64,000 nt of DNA. It comes from Actinomycetota bacterium (lineage in GTDB: Bacteria > Actinomycetota > Thermoleophilia > BMS3ABIN01). The position numbers were made by a program, and so were the translations under genes. The DNA lies in the NCBI GenBank assembly GCA_016235065.1, contig JACRMB010000006.1:1-64000 (forward strand), read 5' to 3'. Shown here piece after piece: positions 54,351 through 62,976 of the stretch (positions within the stretch are counted from its first letter, which is position 1; every line of letters starts with the position of its first letter). The notes beneath the pieces were generated by a model. It was not told where the DNA came from. It saw only the letters and a list, made by a program, of their open reading frames with translations, and ran no database searches.

Positions 54351-54379
54351 ATTGTAGCTATCCATTAAGCGCATCGCAA
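54351..54379 (-). promoter_or_regulatory. Promoter of tRNA-Val
   Basis: TTGCGA (54374-54379), 17 bases, TACAAT (54351-54356) on the reverse strand, about 55 bases before the tRNA 5' end. Confidence 0.55.
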
Positions 54380-54461
54380 GATTGGGCGGATGTTCCGGCC
54401 GAGTGCGGACATGTTCACTCAGCGGCGCTGATGTTCTTGCATCGATCATTCAGGAGGCGAT

Positions 54462-54713
54462 ATGAAAACCAAGCCTGGCGGCGGCCTGAAAGAAGTCCAC
54501 GTCAACATCCACAACATCACCAACTGCATCTGCAGGAAGTGCCCCAGCTATCCCGGCATGTTCAGGGAGCTGACCCATGCCGAAGCACCCGGCCTTTATT
54601 GCGCTCATGGCAAGTCGAGGCTGGACATCGAGAAGAACGGATGCATCTGCGCAGAGTGCAAGGTGCACAAGGAGAACTTCCTGGATTCAGCTTACTACTG
54701 CGCCCATAAATAG
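54462..54713 (+). CDS. DUF2769-type Cys-rich small protein
   Basis: Protein of 83 residues with AGGAGGCG upstream. Cysteine pattern: CICRKCPSYPG, LYCAHGKSRLDIEKNGCICAECKVHKEN and YYCAHK. This is the DUF2769 layout, seen mainly in methanogens and anaerobic bacteria. The paired CxxC motifs suggest metal or Fe-S binding; function unknown. Confidence 0.8.
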   Translation: MKTKPGGGLKEVHVNIHNITNCICRKCPSYPGMFRELTHAEAPGLYCAHGKSRLDIEKNGCICAECKVHKENFLDSAYYCAHK

Positions 54714-54720
54714 GGGGACC

Positions 54721-54987
54721 CTAGCGGTCCAGGGCCCAGCCCACGTACCAGGATTTAAGCCGATCGTCGACACTGGTGGAAAGCTTTTCCAGAGCCTTAT
54801 GATCGATGCCAGCGAGCGCCTGGCGCTCCTCGCCGGACAGCTCATAACCTTCAAATGCCGACTGCGGACTCCGCTTCAGCAGCTCGCGGTATCGTTTATC
54901 CACAACAGCCCGGCCCATGACTATGCCTACCCCCTGCTTCGACACATCGTCTCCCTTCGAATTCGAAGTCAGCCTGCGATCGCTCAC
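54721..54987 (-). CDS. NHLP-clan leader-like protein (Os1348-type)
   Basis: Protein of 88 residues. The region GIVMGRAVVDKRYRELLKRSPQSAFEGYELSGEERQALAGI matches the pattern of nitrile hydratase leader peptide (NHLP)-clan proteins, which can serve as RiPP precursors or leader relatives. The C-terminal about 25 residues (STSVDDRLKSWYVGWAL) are short and lack clear Ser/Thr/Cys-rich core. No modification enzyme is adjacent, so it is either an orphan precursor or a helper protein. Confidence 0.6.
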   Translation of the reverse strand: MSDRRLTSNSKGDDVSKQGVGIVMGRAVVDKRYRELLKRSPQSAFEGYELSGEERQALAGIDHKALEKLSTSVDDRLKSWYVGWALDR

Positions 54988-55203
54988 TGAAACCCAGGCA
55001 GGCCGTATATTTTCCCCTGTAACGGGTGCATAAAGGAAATCTGGTGAACCGGCATAATATATACCCGATTGATTTTTATATTACTCCCCACATTCCTTTA
55101 TTCGGGGTCATGCGGCCCTTTTTGCGTTTGGGACTCCACATATAGTGGAAATGATTATAAAATCGCACGAGCACTTATCGTCCACATTCGAAAGTGAGGA
55201 TCC

Positions 55204-55677
55204 ATGGTCAAGAATATCCTGGTAGCAACCGATGGTTCGCCCCGTTCAGAGAAAGCAGCCGACGCCGCGATCATGCTAGCTAAAAGCTGTAACGCCCAGC
55301 TGCATGTGTTGAGCGTTGTGGATTCCGGCAAGCCCCGCTCAGCCATGGATTTCGACCTGGACGTCGCCGAGGAGATCAAGGAAGATAATCCCGAGATCTC
55401 AGACGAATGGGAGGAAGACCGCATGAAGCCGGAGCAGCAGTTCGTCAGCCATGTCACCGACAAGGCATCTGGAGCCGGTGTTGAAGCTCACGCCCTCGTC
55501 CGGCTCGGGCATCCCGCTGAAGAGATCGTCAGCGCCGCCAAGGAGAACGACTGCGACATGATCGTTGTAGGCACCCACGGCCGAGGCCCTGTAGCAACCG
55601 CCGTGATGGGAAGCATCGCGACCAAGGTGATCCATGATGGTTCGACACCGGTACTCGTAGTTCCGGCGACTGACTGA
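55204..55677 (+). CDS. Universal stress protein, UspA family
   Basis: Protein of 157 residues: ILVATDGSPRSEKAADAAIMLAKS at the N-terminus and the ATP-binding loop VVGTHGRGPVATAVMGSIATKVIHDGSTPVLVVP at the C-terminus. The ribosome site GTGAGGA precedes the ATG. The 216-base gap before it holds a small palindrome (CCAC-ATATA-GTGG) and no gene. Confidence 0.95.
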   Translation: MVKNILVATDGSPRSEKAADAAIMLAKSCNAQLHVLSVVDSGKPRSAMDFDLDVAEEIKEDNPEISDEWEEDRMKPEQQFVSHVTDKASGAGVEAHALVRLGHPAEEIVSAAKENDCDMIVVGTHGRGPVATAVMGSIATKVIHDGSTPVLVVPATD

Positions 55678-55743
55678 CGACTCTCAAGCGGCTGACTGAC
55701 AGTTCAGACACAGGCGCTAACGAGCGGATTCAGGCATAAAATA

Positions 55744-55763
55744 ACGACCCCGGCGGGGATCGT
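55744..55763 (-). terminator. Terminator of the M4 metalloprotease
   Basis: ACGATCCCC and GGGGTCGT (one bulged base) with GCC loop, followed on the reverse strand by TATTTTATG. It lies just after the stop of the M4 gene, between convergent genes. Confidence 0.6.
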
Positions 55764-55790
55764 CAGATCTTACCCGGGTATGGGGGGCTG

Positions 55791-58700
55791 TCAACCGAGG
55801 TCTTTTCCCTCGACTTCGTTGAAATGTCCATTCCACATCACCCGCTGGCTGGTGAAGATGTTGCGGTTCGGCGTGCCCGGACTCGACGGATTATAAGTGG
55901 CTGAATCGTAACCGCGCACCTCGACCGGACCGGTCATCACTCCCGGGAACACTGGCGTCTGGGTCGCGCCCGGGGCGATAGTCAGCGTTGTCATCTTCGT
56001 GCCGGCGATCCACACCTCTGCCTTGACCTCGCCCGCTGTTGGATTGGATACGAGCACCCAGTTACTGGACCCTGCAGAAGCCTGGTCGTACCAGGAAAAG
56101 TGATATGAGGGCGCCAGCCTGTTGACGCCGTAACCGGCCATCTCGCCAAAGGATGTACCGAACAGCACTCGCTGGGTAGTGAAGAAGGCCATGGCTGTAT
56201 TAGCCGGGCCATCCGGCTGGTAAGTCGCGGCCTCGTATCCTCTCACCAGGACTGGACCATCCATGACGCCGGCGAATTTAGGCGTGACGCTGCCTCCCGG
56301 CGGCACCACGAAATACTGGTCGCCGGTGGCTGAGTCGGTCATCTTCTGGCCGCCTATCCAGATCTCTGCTGCCAGCTCCCTGTCAGCGCTTGGATTCGCC
56401 ACTAGCACCCAGTCCTGGGCGCCGCTGCTGTAGTTGTCATACCAGGTGAACAGATATTCGTTGCCGAGATCGGCTGCCGGGATGCCCATGACCTCATTAA
56501 AGTTGCCGCTCCAGAGCACCCGCTGTGACACCAGGATGTTCCTGGGCGTAGAGGGGCTGCCGGGCTCGTAACCAACGACCACGACCGGCCCGCCCATGAC
56601 ACCAGCATACTCTGGAGCCACGAAACCGCCGGCATCGACATGGTAGGGCGTGCTATTCATCTTCTGGCCGTCGATGTAGACGTCGGCCTCAATCGCGGTG
56701 ACACCCGGGTTGGCAATCAGGATCCAGTCACGACTGCCGGCGCTCTGCGCGTCATACCAGGTGAAGAAGTAAGTATCGTCGAGGCGCTCTTCCTCCATGG
56801 CGGTTATCTCCTCGAAGGAATCGCCATAGAGCGTTCTCTTGCTGATTATCTCCTGCTTGCCATCGAGCGATTCGACCCGGATGGGGCCACCGGAAGTACC
56901 GGCGAAGGAAATGGCGGTTGCGTTGGCGGGATCGACCATCAGCGGCGCCGCGTTGGCTTTCTGGTTGCCGATGTATACGTCGAATCCGACCTGTCCCGAG
57001 CCTCCCGCCGGATTGCCCATGACCACCCAGTCACGCATGCCCAGGGTCTGCTGGTCATACCAGGTGAAGTAGTAGAGCTTCGGCGCCGGAGCCGTAGTGA
57101 AGCTCCAGGAATAATTCTGCTGCAGAGGATTGCCGGCCAGATCAGTGACCGCGGTGGTCAGGGTGGCGTCATAGGTGGTCGAGTACTGAAGGCTACCGGA
57201 CGGATCAAGCGTAGCCGTTTTACTGCCGCCATCGTAGCTCAGTGCAGCGCTTACCGGTGCGCCTGTGTCATGCCGCACCAGTGTGAAGCTGGATGATGTG
57301 ATGCTTGCGGGTGCCATGTCCTCCGAGAAGGCCGCGGTCACATCGCTGCTGTAGTAGCCGGTCGCCCCGTTCGCGGGACTCACCGTCGATACAGTCGGCG
57401 GAGTATCGTCATTGGATGGGACGTATGAGTAGACAGTCTGATAGTCGTTGACGGCTATTGGCGTATCCGTCGCGGTATAAGTCGTACCGTTATCGGTGAT
57501 AGCGAACTTGGTGATGGTCCCTGTATCCTGGCCGGCGGCATCGTATACCTTCAGGAACCAGCGGTTCTGCCAGCTGGGCGGCAGCCAGGATGAGGCGCCG
57601 GCGATATCCACGGTGGAATACAGGTTATCGGCTGAGCCGCCCTGGCGGTTGGATACTACGGTCGACCAGGAGGGCGCCGCCGGATCGCCCACGCCCAGAG
57701 TGACTACCAGGTCGCCGCGGTATGTGTGGCTGATCTCGATCCGTGCGGTCTGATTCGACACCGCGCCACCTCCGATCCCTACGGCTGCGAAGCCGTTCTG
57801 GACTGCGGTGACTTCGGCGCTGCTTGCCCCATAAAGGTCAGAAGCAGCCTGGACGCTGGCGTCGCGCGCATCAGTGAACTGGGAGCCTGAATTGAGGTAG
57901 ACGGTGAGGGTCCTGTACCAGATCTGCTCCATCTTCTCCTTGCCGATCGCCGTCGCGATGTTGTATGCAGCCTTGTTGGGAATGCCGCTGTTGGTGTGCA
58001 CGCCGCCGTTGTCACTGGAAGTGTAGACGTAATTGTTCATGTGGTCGGGCTGACCGTAGGTGGTCGGGCTCGACAGACTTCGAAGGGCGTCACCCGGAGT
58101 GTACGGCGTATAGACATCCTCGCCGAGCAGCCAGTCGTTGCGGTCCACCATGGCGCCGAAGACGTCCGAGTACGATTCGTTGAGAGCGCCTGATTCGTAG
58201 GAATAAACCAGGTCGGCGCTGTACTGGGTGACCGCGTGTGTCAGCTCGTGCGCCACGACATCAAGGCTGTTGCCGAGTGGGCTGAAGACATTGCCGTCAC
58301 CATCGCCATAGACCATCTGCTGGCCGTTCCAGAAGGCATTGTTGTAACTGCTGCTGTAATGCACAGTCGTGGTGATGGTCGCGCCGGCGTTGTTGAAGCT
58401 GTCGCGGGCGAAAGTGTTGAAGTAGTAATCATAGGTCGAACCAGCGTTGTTATGGGCATTCTGGGCGACCGAGTCGCCGGAGGAGCCGCCCTCGGTTATC
58501 AGCAGGGTACCGGGAGTGCTTGTGCCGTTACTGGCGGTATAGGTACGACGATTCTTGGCGTTTTCGAGTGCGTCGTATCGGGATACGACTGTGCCGTCGT
58601 TGGCGTCGATGAAGTAGACCATGCGGGTCGGCGGGTCGTCACTGGCCAGCGTCACCTTCCAGGTGAGGCGTGGTTCGCTGCCGGCCGGCGCAAAGATGAC

Positions 58701-59390
58701 CAGTTGTGTGGGCTCGAACGACGATGGGCTGACATCGAAACCGATGTCAGCTCGCGCAGCTTCAGCCGCCTCATCGATGGTGATCGCAGGCTCGACCGGT
58801 ATAGTGATGCCAGGCCTGTAGTTGCCGTTCACCGTGCCGATCCTGCCATCGGCTGTGTAATGGAAACCAAGTTCAGACCCGAACACGGGGATGCCCTTGT
58901 AGACCTGGGCCATCTGCAGATGCACCATCCCCAGCTCATCGCCATACTGCCTCTCGGCGACAAGCTCAGTGGCAGGGTCGTTCATCTGGAAGAGTTCCCG
59001 GTTAGCAGACAGGAAGGCAAGCGACTCGTCGAGCGGGCTGCCGTCAATGGGCGGATTGATCGAACCAGTGATGAAAGCCGGCACGCCGGTGGCGCTGTCC
59101 CAGCGGATATCGGCGGTCTGGCCGTCTGCCAGCGAGACGCCTGTGGTCGTTTCCTTGCCGGTATCCGGTGGACGTGTCGCTACAGTCTCGCTACTGCCGG
59201 TGGAAGCAAAAGAAGTGAGTGGTGCTGAGGCGGGCAGACCAGGTGCTGCAACCGTTTCGGTCGATCCTGCAATGTCACTTGTGAGGGATTCGACAACCGG
59301 CACCGCAAAGAAGAGCGCCGCCGAAAATATAGTAAGCACGACTACCAGAAACAGTGCTTTTTCTGGCGGCCGCCACCTTGAAGGCCTCAT
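55791..59390 (-). CDS. Secreted M4 (thermolysin-like) metalloprotease with P domain and repeat tail
   Basis: Protein of 1199 residues, start chosen at ATG 59390 because GGGAG precedes it. Signal peptide (about 10-35), then an FTP/PepSY propeptide. The catalytic domain has zinc motif HELTHAVTQ, the third ligand in ALNESYSDVFGAMVD, and the GGVHTNSGIPNKA histidine. Then a P/homoB domain (ARIEISHTYRGDLVVTLG, about 540-640), an SbsA-like Big_5 domain (TPPTVSTVSPANGATG, about 650-760) and four C-terminal repeats. Autoproteolytic activation after secretion is usual. The tail probably anchors or binds surfaces; no LPxTG is present. Confidence 0.92.
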   Translation of the reverse strand: MRPSRWRPPEKALFLVVVLTIFSAALFFAVPVVESLTSDIAGSTETVAAPGLPASAPLTSFASTGSSETVATRPPDTGKETTTGVSLADGQTADIRWDSATGVPAFITGSINPPIDGSPLDESLAFLSANRELFQMNDPATELVAERQYGDELGMVHLQMAQVYKGIPVFGSELGFHYTADGRIGTVNGNYRPGITIPVEPAITIDEAAEAARADIGFDVSPSSFEPTQLVIFAPAGSEPRLTWKVTLASDDPPTRMVYFIDANDGTVVSRYDALENAKNRRTYTASNGTSTPGTLLITEGGSSGDSVAQNAHNNAGSTYDYYFNTFARDSFNNAGATITTTVHYSSSYNNAFWNGQQMVYGDGDGNVFSPLGNSLDVVAHELTHAVTQYSADLVYSYESGALNESYSDVFGAMVDRNDWLLGEDVYTPYTPGDALRSLSSPTTYGQPDHMNNYVYTSSDNGGVHTNSGIPNKAAYNIATAIGKEKMEQIWYRTLTVYLNSGSQFTDARDASVQAASDLYGASSAEVTAVQNGFAAVGIGGGAVSNQTARIEISHTYRGDLVVTLGVGDPAAPSWSTVVSNRQGGSADNLYSTVDIAGASSWLPPSWQNRWFLKVYDAAGQDTGTITKFAITDNGTTYTATDTPIAVNDYQTVYSYVPSNDDTPPTVSTVSPANGATGYYSSDVTAAFSEDMAPASITSSSFTLVRHDTGAPVSAALSYDGGSKTATLDPSGSLQYSTTYDATLTTAVTDLAGNPLQQNYSWSFTTAPAPKLYYFTWYDQQTLGMRDWVVMGNPAGGSGQVGFDVYIGNQKANAAPLMVDPANATAISFAGTSGGPIRVESLDGKQEIISKRTLYGDSFEEITAMEEERLDDTYFFTWYDAQSAGSRDWILIANPGVTAIEADVYIDGQKMNSTPYHVDAGGFVAPEYAGVMGGPVVVVGYEPGSPSTPRNILVSQRVLWSGNFNEVMGIPAADLGNEYLFTWYDNYSSGAQDWVLVANPSADRELAAEIWIGGQKMTDSATGDQYFVVPPGGSVTPKFAGVMDGPVLVRGYEAATYQPDGPANTAMAFFTTQRVLFGTSFGEMAGYGVNRLAPSYHFSWYDQASAGSSNWVLVSNPTAGEVKAEVWIAGTKMTTLTIAPGATQTPVFPGVMTGPVEVRGYDSATYNPSSPGTPNRNIFTSQRVMWNGHFNEVEGKDLG
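55800..57080 (-). repeat. Four coding repeats of the TWYD type
   Basis: Within the M4 protein, four units of about 100-115 residues begin with TWYD or SWYD followed by a W-V-x-(M/I/V)-x-N-P segment (for example DWVVMGNP, DWILIANP, DWVLVANP, NWVLVSNP) and each contains a GGPV/G(P)VEVRGY-like strand. They start near nucleotides 57075, 56770, 56455 and 56100. They are probably beta-sandwich units. Confidence 0.85.
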
Positions 59391-59632
59391 GTCATTACTC
59401 CCAGTACCCATAGCTCAACTTCCCGACCGATCGGGCGCCTCCCCCATCGAACTACTGGGATTTCAGCCGCGTGCACATGACTGGCCCGAACCCTCACTAC
59501 TAGCTTCGGCCTGCCACTGCCTTTTATGAGCGATTAAAGCGGTATCTGGCTTATTCGGGGGATTCCCGGGCGATTCCGGGAGATAACCGGGCATACTGTG
59601 GGGATTCCGGCCTAAAACCGGGGTTGCAACGG

Positions 59633-60661
59633 CTAATTCTGGGGTTCTACGATGACCTTGATGGAGTCTTCGGGATTCACAACCAGCTCGAAGCCACGGC
59701 CGGTCTCTGCAAGCGGAAGGCGATGGGTGATGGTCTCTGAAACTGGCAGGCGTCCGGCCCGGATCAGCTCCAGCGCCAGGCTGCAATCGGCGGGGCTGCC
59801 CGCGTAGCTGCTGGTCAGTGTGGCTTCGTTCCGCCAGAAGAAGTCATTGAGGTTGAGGGGGATGTCCACTTCCGGACGGGTCGTCGCAAAAAACAGTACT
59901 GTCCCCGAGCGGGATACAGATTTAAGCGCCTGCTCGATGGCCTGGGGGGCTCCGGCGCAGACAATCACCAGGTCGGCGCCCCGCCCTTCATTTGCCTTTC
60001 TGAAAAGCGCGGGGACTTCCTCGTCGGCGCGGAACGCAGTCTCGGCTCCAAGCTGCAGCGCCTTGTTAAGGCGGAAGTCCACCATGTCGGTAGCGGCGAT
60101 GAAACCGGCGCCCAGGGCGCGGGCCACCATAACGTGCAGGATCCCGGAGATACCGCTGCCGATTACCAGTACCGAGCATCCCGGCCGGAAATTCGCCTGC
60201 CGCTGCCCCCGCAACACGCAAGCCAGCGGTTCCACGAAAGAGCCTTCCTCATAGGAAACAGAATCGGGAAGCAGAAAAGTGCCACGGTCGACGTTGATCG
60301 CCGGCACGCGCACATACTCTGAAAAACCGCCGGGTTCGAAGCTGGTGGTACGCAGGGTATCGCAGACGGTCTCGTGGCCGCTGGCGCAGTAATGGCAGGA
60401 CATGCAGGGAACATGGTGGGTGACAGCGACGCGGTCGCCCTCATGGAAAGTGGTGACCCCCTCCCCCACTTCGACCACTTCGCCGGCTATCTCATGGCCG
60501 AGCACCAGGGGCACCTTACCGGCACGGTACCATTCCATGACATCGCTGCCACAGATGCCGCTGGCTTCGATCCGCACCAGCAGTTCGCCCGGGCCGAGCT
60601 GCGGGACCGGCATCTCCTGCAGCCGCAGGTCGCGGTTGCTGTAATACATGGATACGCGCAT
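59633..60661 (-). CDS. Zinc-dependent alcohol/sorbitol dehydrogenase family protein
   Basis: Protein of 342 residues of the medium-chain dehydrogenase family: catalytic zinc site GICGSDVMEW and GHEIAGEVVEVG, structural zinc cysteines CMSCHYCASGHETVC, and NAD(P) binding VIGSGISGI. It oxidises a polyol or alcohol with NAD(P). It lies 25 bases after the aldolase gene on the same strand, so the two are likely coexpressed; the substrate is unknown. Confidence 0.93.
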   Translation of the reverse strand: MRVSMYYSNRDLRLQEMPVPQLGPGELLVRIEASGICGSDVMEWYRAGKVPLVLGHEIAGEVVEVGEGVTTFHEGDRVAVTHHVPCMSCHYCASGHETVCDTLRTTSFEPGGFSEYVRVPAINVDRGTFLLPDSVSYEEGSFVEPLACVLRGQRQANFRPGCSVLVIGSGISGILHVMVARALGAGFIAATDMVDFRLNKALQLGAETAFRADEEVPALFRKANEGRGADLVIVCAGAPQAIEQALKSVSRSGTVLFFATTRPEVDIPLNLNDFFWRNEATLTSSYAGSPADCSLALELIRAGRLPVSETITHRLPLAETGRGFELVVNPEDSIKVIVEPQN

Positions 60662-60686
60662 GGTTATCCCGAACCTCTGTCCGGTC

Positions 60687-61574
60687 CTAGGCCCTGGACC
60701 TGGTTCTTTTCGCTTTTGCCGCGGACTTCTTCTTAGGTGCTCCTGCCCGCTTTGCTTTGGCTTTTGCCTTGATCACCTTGCCGGCTTCCTTGTCGCGCAC
60801 ACTCTTGAAGATCTCAAGGCCTTCCTTGACGCTGGCGCCCTTGTGGACTACCGCACGAACCGCCTGGATCATGCCTACGGGACTTGTGGACTGGAAGATG
60901 TTCCGGCCCATGTCGACTCCGATGGCCCCGGAATCGATGGCGTTGCGGGCCATCTCCAGGGCGGCTTTCTCGGGGATCTTCTTGCCGCCGGCGATTACTA
61001 CCGGAACCGGACAGCTCTCGACGACCTTGTCGAAGCCGGGCACGTAGTATGTCTTGATGATGTCGGCGCCCAGCTCGGCGCCCATGCGCGAGGCCAGGCC
61101 CATGTAGCGGGCGTCGCGGGCCATCTCGCGGCCGACGGCGGTGACACAGAGCATGGGGATGCCGTACGCCTGCGCCTCATCGATCAGCTCGGTGAAGGCC
61201 AGAATAGTGTCTCGCTCGTAATCGGCGCCCACGAGTATCGAGAAGGCGATACAGGAGGCGTTGAGACGGATGGCATCTTCGACGCTACAGACGACACCCT
61301 CGTGAAGCATGGCTTCCTTGTTGAGGATGCTGGTTCCACCGGAGACCCTGAGCGTGATCGGTATATCCACGTCAGGATCGATGTAATAGCGCAGGGCGCC
61401 ACGGGTGAGCATAAGAGTATCTGCGTAGGGCAGGAGCGGATTGACGGCCTCATCGAGCTTCTCCAGGCCTGAGGTGGGTCCCATGAAATAACCATGGTCC
61501 ACCGCCAGCATGACCGTCTTGCCGGAAGCCGGTTTGATGATGCGGGAGATGCGGTTCTGTTTTCCCCAATCCAT
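60687..61574 (-). CDS. DeoC/LacD-family aldolase (LsrF/AroA'-like) with lysine-rich tail
   Basis: Protein of 295 residues; ATG 61574 has GGAGG nine bases upstream, so longer frames are rejected. The class I aldolase fold is clear: VMLAVDHGYFMGPTSGLE, GADIIKTYYV with the Schiff-base lysine, VIAGGKKIPEKAALEMARNAIDSGAIGVDMGRNIFQ. The family includes LsrF thiolases and archaeal-type AroA' (ADH synthase); which reaction it performs is open. After residue 265 the protein ends in a lysine/alanine-rich tail (KAKAKAKRAGAPKKKSAA), absent from usual members. Confidence 0.88.
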   Translation of the reverse strand: MDWGKQNRISRIIKPASGKTVMLAVDHGYFMGPTSGLEKLDEAVNPLLPYADTLMLTRGALRYYIDPDVDIPITLRVSGGTSILNKEAMLHEGVVCSVEDAIRLNASCIAFSILVGADYERDTILAFTELIDEAQAYGIPMLCVTAVGREMARDARYMGLASRMGAELGADIIKTYYVPGFDKVVESCPVPVVIAGGKKIPEKAALEMARNAIDSGAIGVDMGRNIFQSTSPVGMIQAVRAVVHKGASVKEGLEIFKSVRDKEAGKVIKAKAKAKRAGAPKKKSAAKAKRTRSRA

Positions 61575-61875
61575 GTGATTCAACCTCCGTCGGTGTCTTT
61601 TGAGTGGCCGCGCGGCCCGGTGACGCCCGCCATCGGGCGCTTCTAAGGCCCGGCGCTCGTTTTCACCCGGTCCAGCCGGTCTGCAGCGCGGAAATAATAA
61701 GATATCACGCCCGGGTGCGCCGTTGCCAGAATGAACCGGCTGCAGAAATGAGGGGGAGCTTCCCGGCTGCGACTGGACCCCACTTCCATCTTCTGCTGAG
61801 ACCAGCCGTACAGGCAGGAGACATGCCGCGAAAGGAGCGCTTAAGTTATTTGACCCGGATACCGTAAAATGGTTC

Positions 61876-62337
61876 ATGTTTTTCAGTCAGATGATAAGGA
61901 AGGGCAGTATCAGCCTTATTGTGGCGGTCATCGGTCTGACCGGCGCTTCATGCAACAGCGGCGACGACATCACCACCACTCCGGCCGCACCGGGAATGGA
62001 CAAGCCGCACGCAGTGACAGCCGTGATCGAAGATGGATCTCCCGTCACCAGGGGCGGCGAGGGTGATCCTGTCGAGGACATGGCGGCTTCAACAAGAGCG
62101 ATGCAGTCAGAGCTTCGGAATGCCGCTGTCGCAGAGGAAAGTTACTTTACGGAAAATGGCGCCTATACGGTAGAGATCAGTGAGCTCGTACAGGCTGGCT
62201 TTGAGCCTTCCCCGGGCAGCGACTTCCTGATCGTCGAAGCTGACGCTTACGGATACTGTCTCGAGATCAGTGACCGCAACCTGTGGTTTTACTTTGACAG
62301 CACCGAGGGCGAGCCGCGAACGGGCAGTTGCCCCTGA
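61876..62337 (+). CDS. Secreted pilin-like small protein, putative lipoprotein
   Basis: Protein of 153 residues. N-terminal hydrophobic signal ends in GASC, a weak lipobox. The middle (MQSELRNAAVAEESYFTENGAYT) and C-terminal strands (YGYCLEISDRNLWFYFDSTEG) resemble the C-terminal part of type IV pilins, but no prepilin cleavage/methylation site is seen. Likely an exported single gene. Function unknown. Confidence 0.65.
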   Translation: MFFSQMIRKGSISLIVAVIGLTGASCNSGDDITTTPAAPGMDKPHAVTAVIEDGSPVTRGGEGDPVEDMAASTRAMQSELRNAAVAEESYFTENGAYTVEISELVQAGFEPSPGSDFLIVEADAYGYCLEISDRNLWFYFDSTEGEPRTGSCP

Positions 62338-62388
62338 CTCAGGCCTGACCAGCTGCCAAGCTGCAGAGCATGCGGCTGTCACTACTGG

Positions 62389-62889
62389 TCAGATGCCCAG
62401 CTTCTGCCGCAGTGTGACCAGGTTCATCACATCTTCCTCGTTATACTTCAGTAGAACTTTCAGGGCATCCTCATCTCCCTTGTGCTTCCAACGGCTCCAG
62501 CAATCCTGTATCTCATAATTTGACAGGGGTGGCTGGGTGCGGATGATGCCCAACTGCTGCTCAACCGATTTCAGGCCCCCCTTCAGGCCCAGCGGCCAGC
62601 AGTCTTTTTTACCCTCCGCCCGGCAATCGTACATGAGATCGCGGCTCCTGTAGCGATCCCGCAGATCGATCCCATGAAACTGCTCGATGACCTTGAGGTC
62701 GAAATTGTTGCCGTTGAAGGTGAAGATGTTCTCCGCATCGGGAAGGGCGGCGTTGAGAGTTCCGGCGGATATGTCAGGCCAGAGCATCTGGACCAGGCCC
62801 GTCTGCTCGTGGAAAAAGCCTACCACGGAGATGTAATGCATACGGCCGGGGAAAGAGCGGGTCTCGATATCGAGATAGATCGAATCCAT
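62389..62889 (-). CDS. YprB-type RNase H-like exonuclease domain protein
   Basis: Protein of 166 residues. Acidic catalytic motifs of the RNase H-like/DnaQ fold: YLDIETRS (D-E), FNGNNFDLKV (D) and YNEEDVMNLV (D). It matches the YprB ribonuclease H-like domain as a stand-alone protein. Substrate unknown. Confidence 0.85.
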   Translation of the reverse strand: MDSIYLDIETRSFPGRMHYISVVGFFHEQTGLVQMLWPDISAGTLNAALPDAENIFTFNGNNFDLKVIEQFHGIDLRDRYRSRDLMYDCRAEGKKDCWPLGLKGGLKSVEQQLGIIRTQPPLSNYEIQDCWSRWKHKGDEDALKVLLKYNEEDVMNLVTLRQKLGI

Positions 62890-62925
62890 GTACTTATTGT
62901 AGACAATAGGCGGGACGGAACAAAT

Positions 62926-62950
62926 CAGGGGCGCTACCGGAGCGCCCCTG
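62926..62950 (-). terminator. Terminator of the Ser-Asp repeat protein gene
   Basis: Perfect ten-base-pair GC-rich stem CAGGGGCGCT/AGCGCCCCTG with ACCGG loop. On the reverse strand it is followed by GATTTGTT, a weak T tract. It lies 27 bases after the stop. Confidence 0.7.
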
Positions 62951-62976
62951 ACATAAGTGCTATCTGATTGGCGGTG

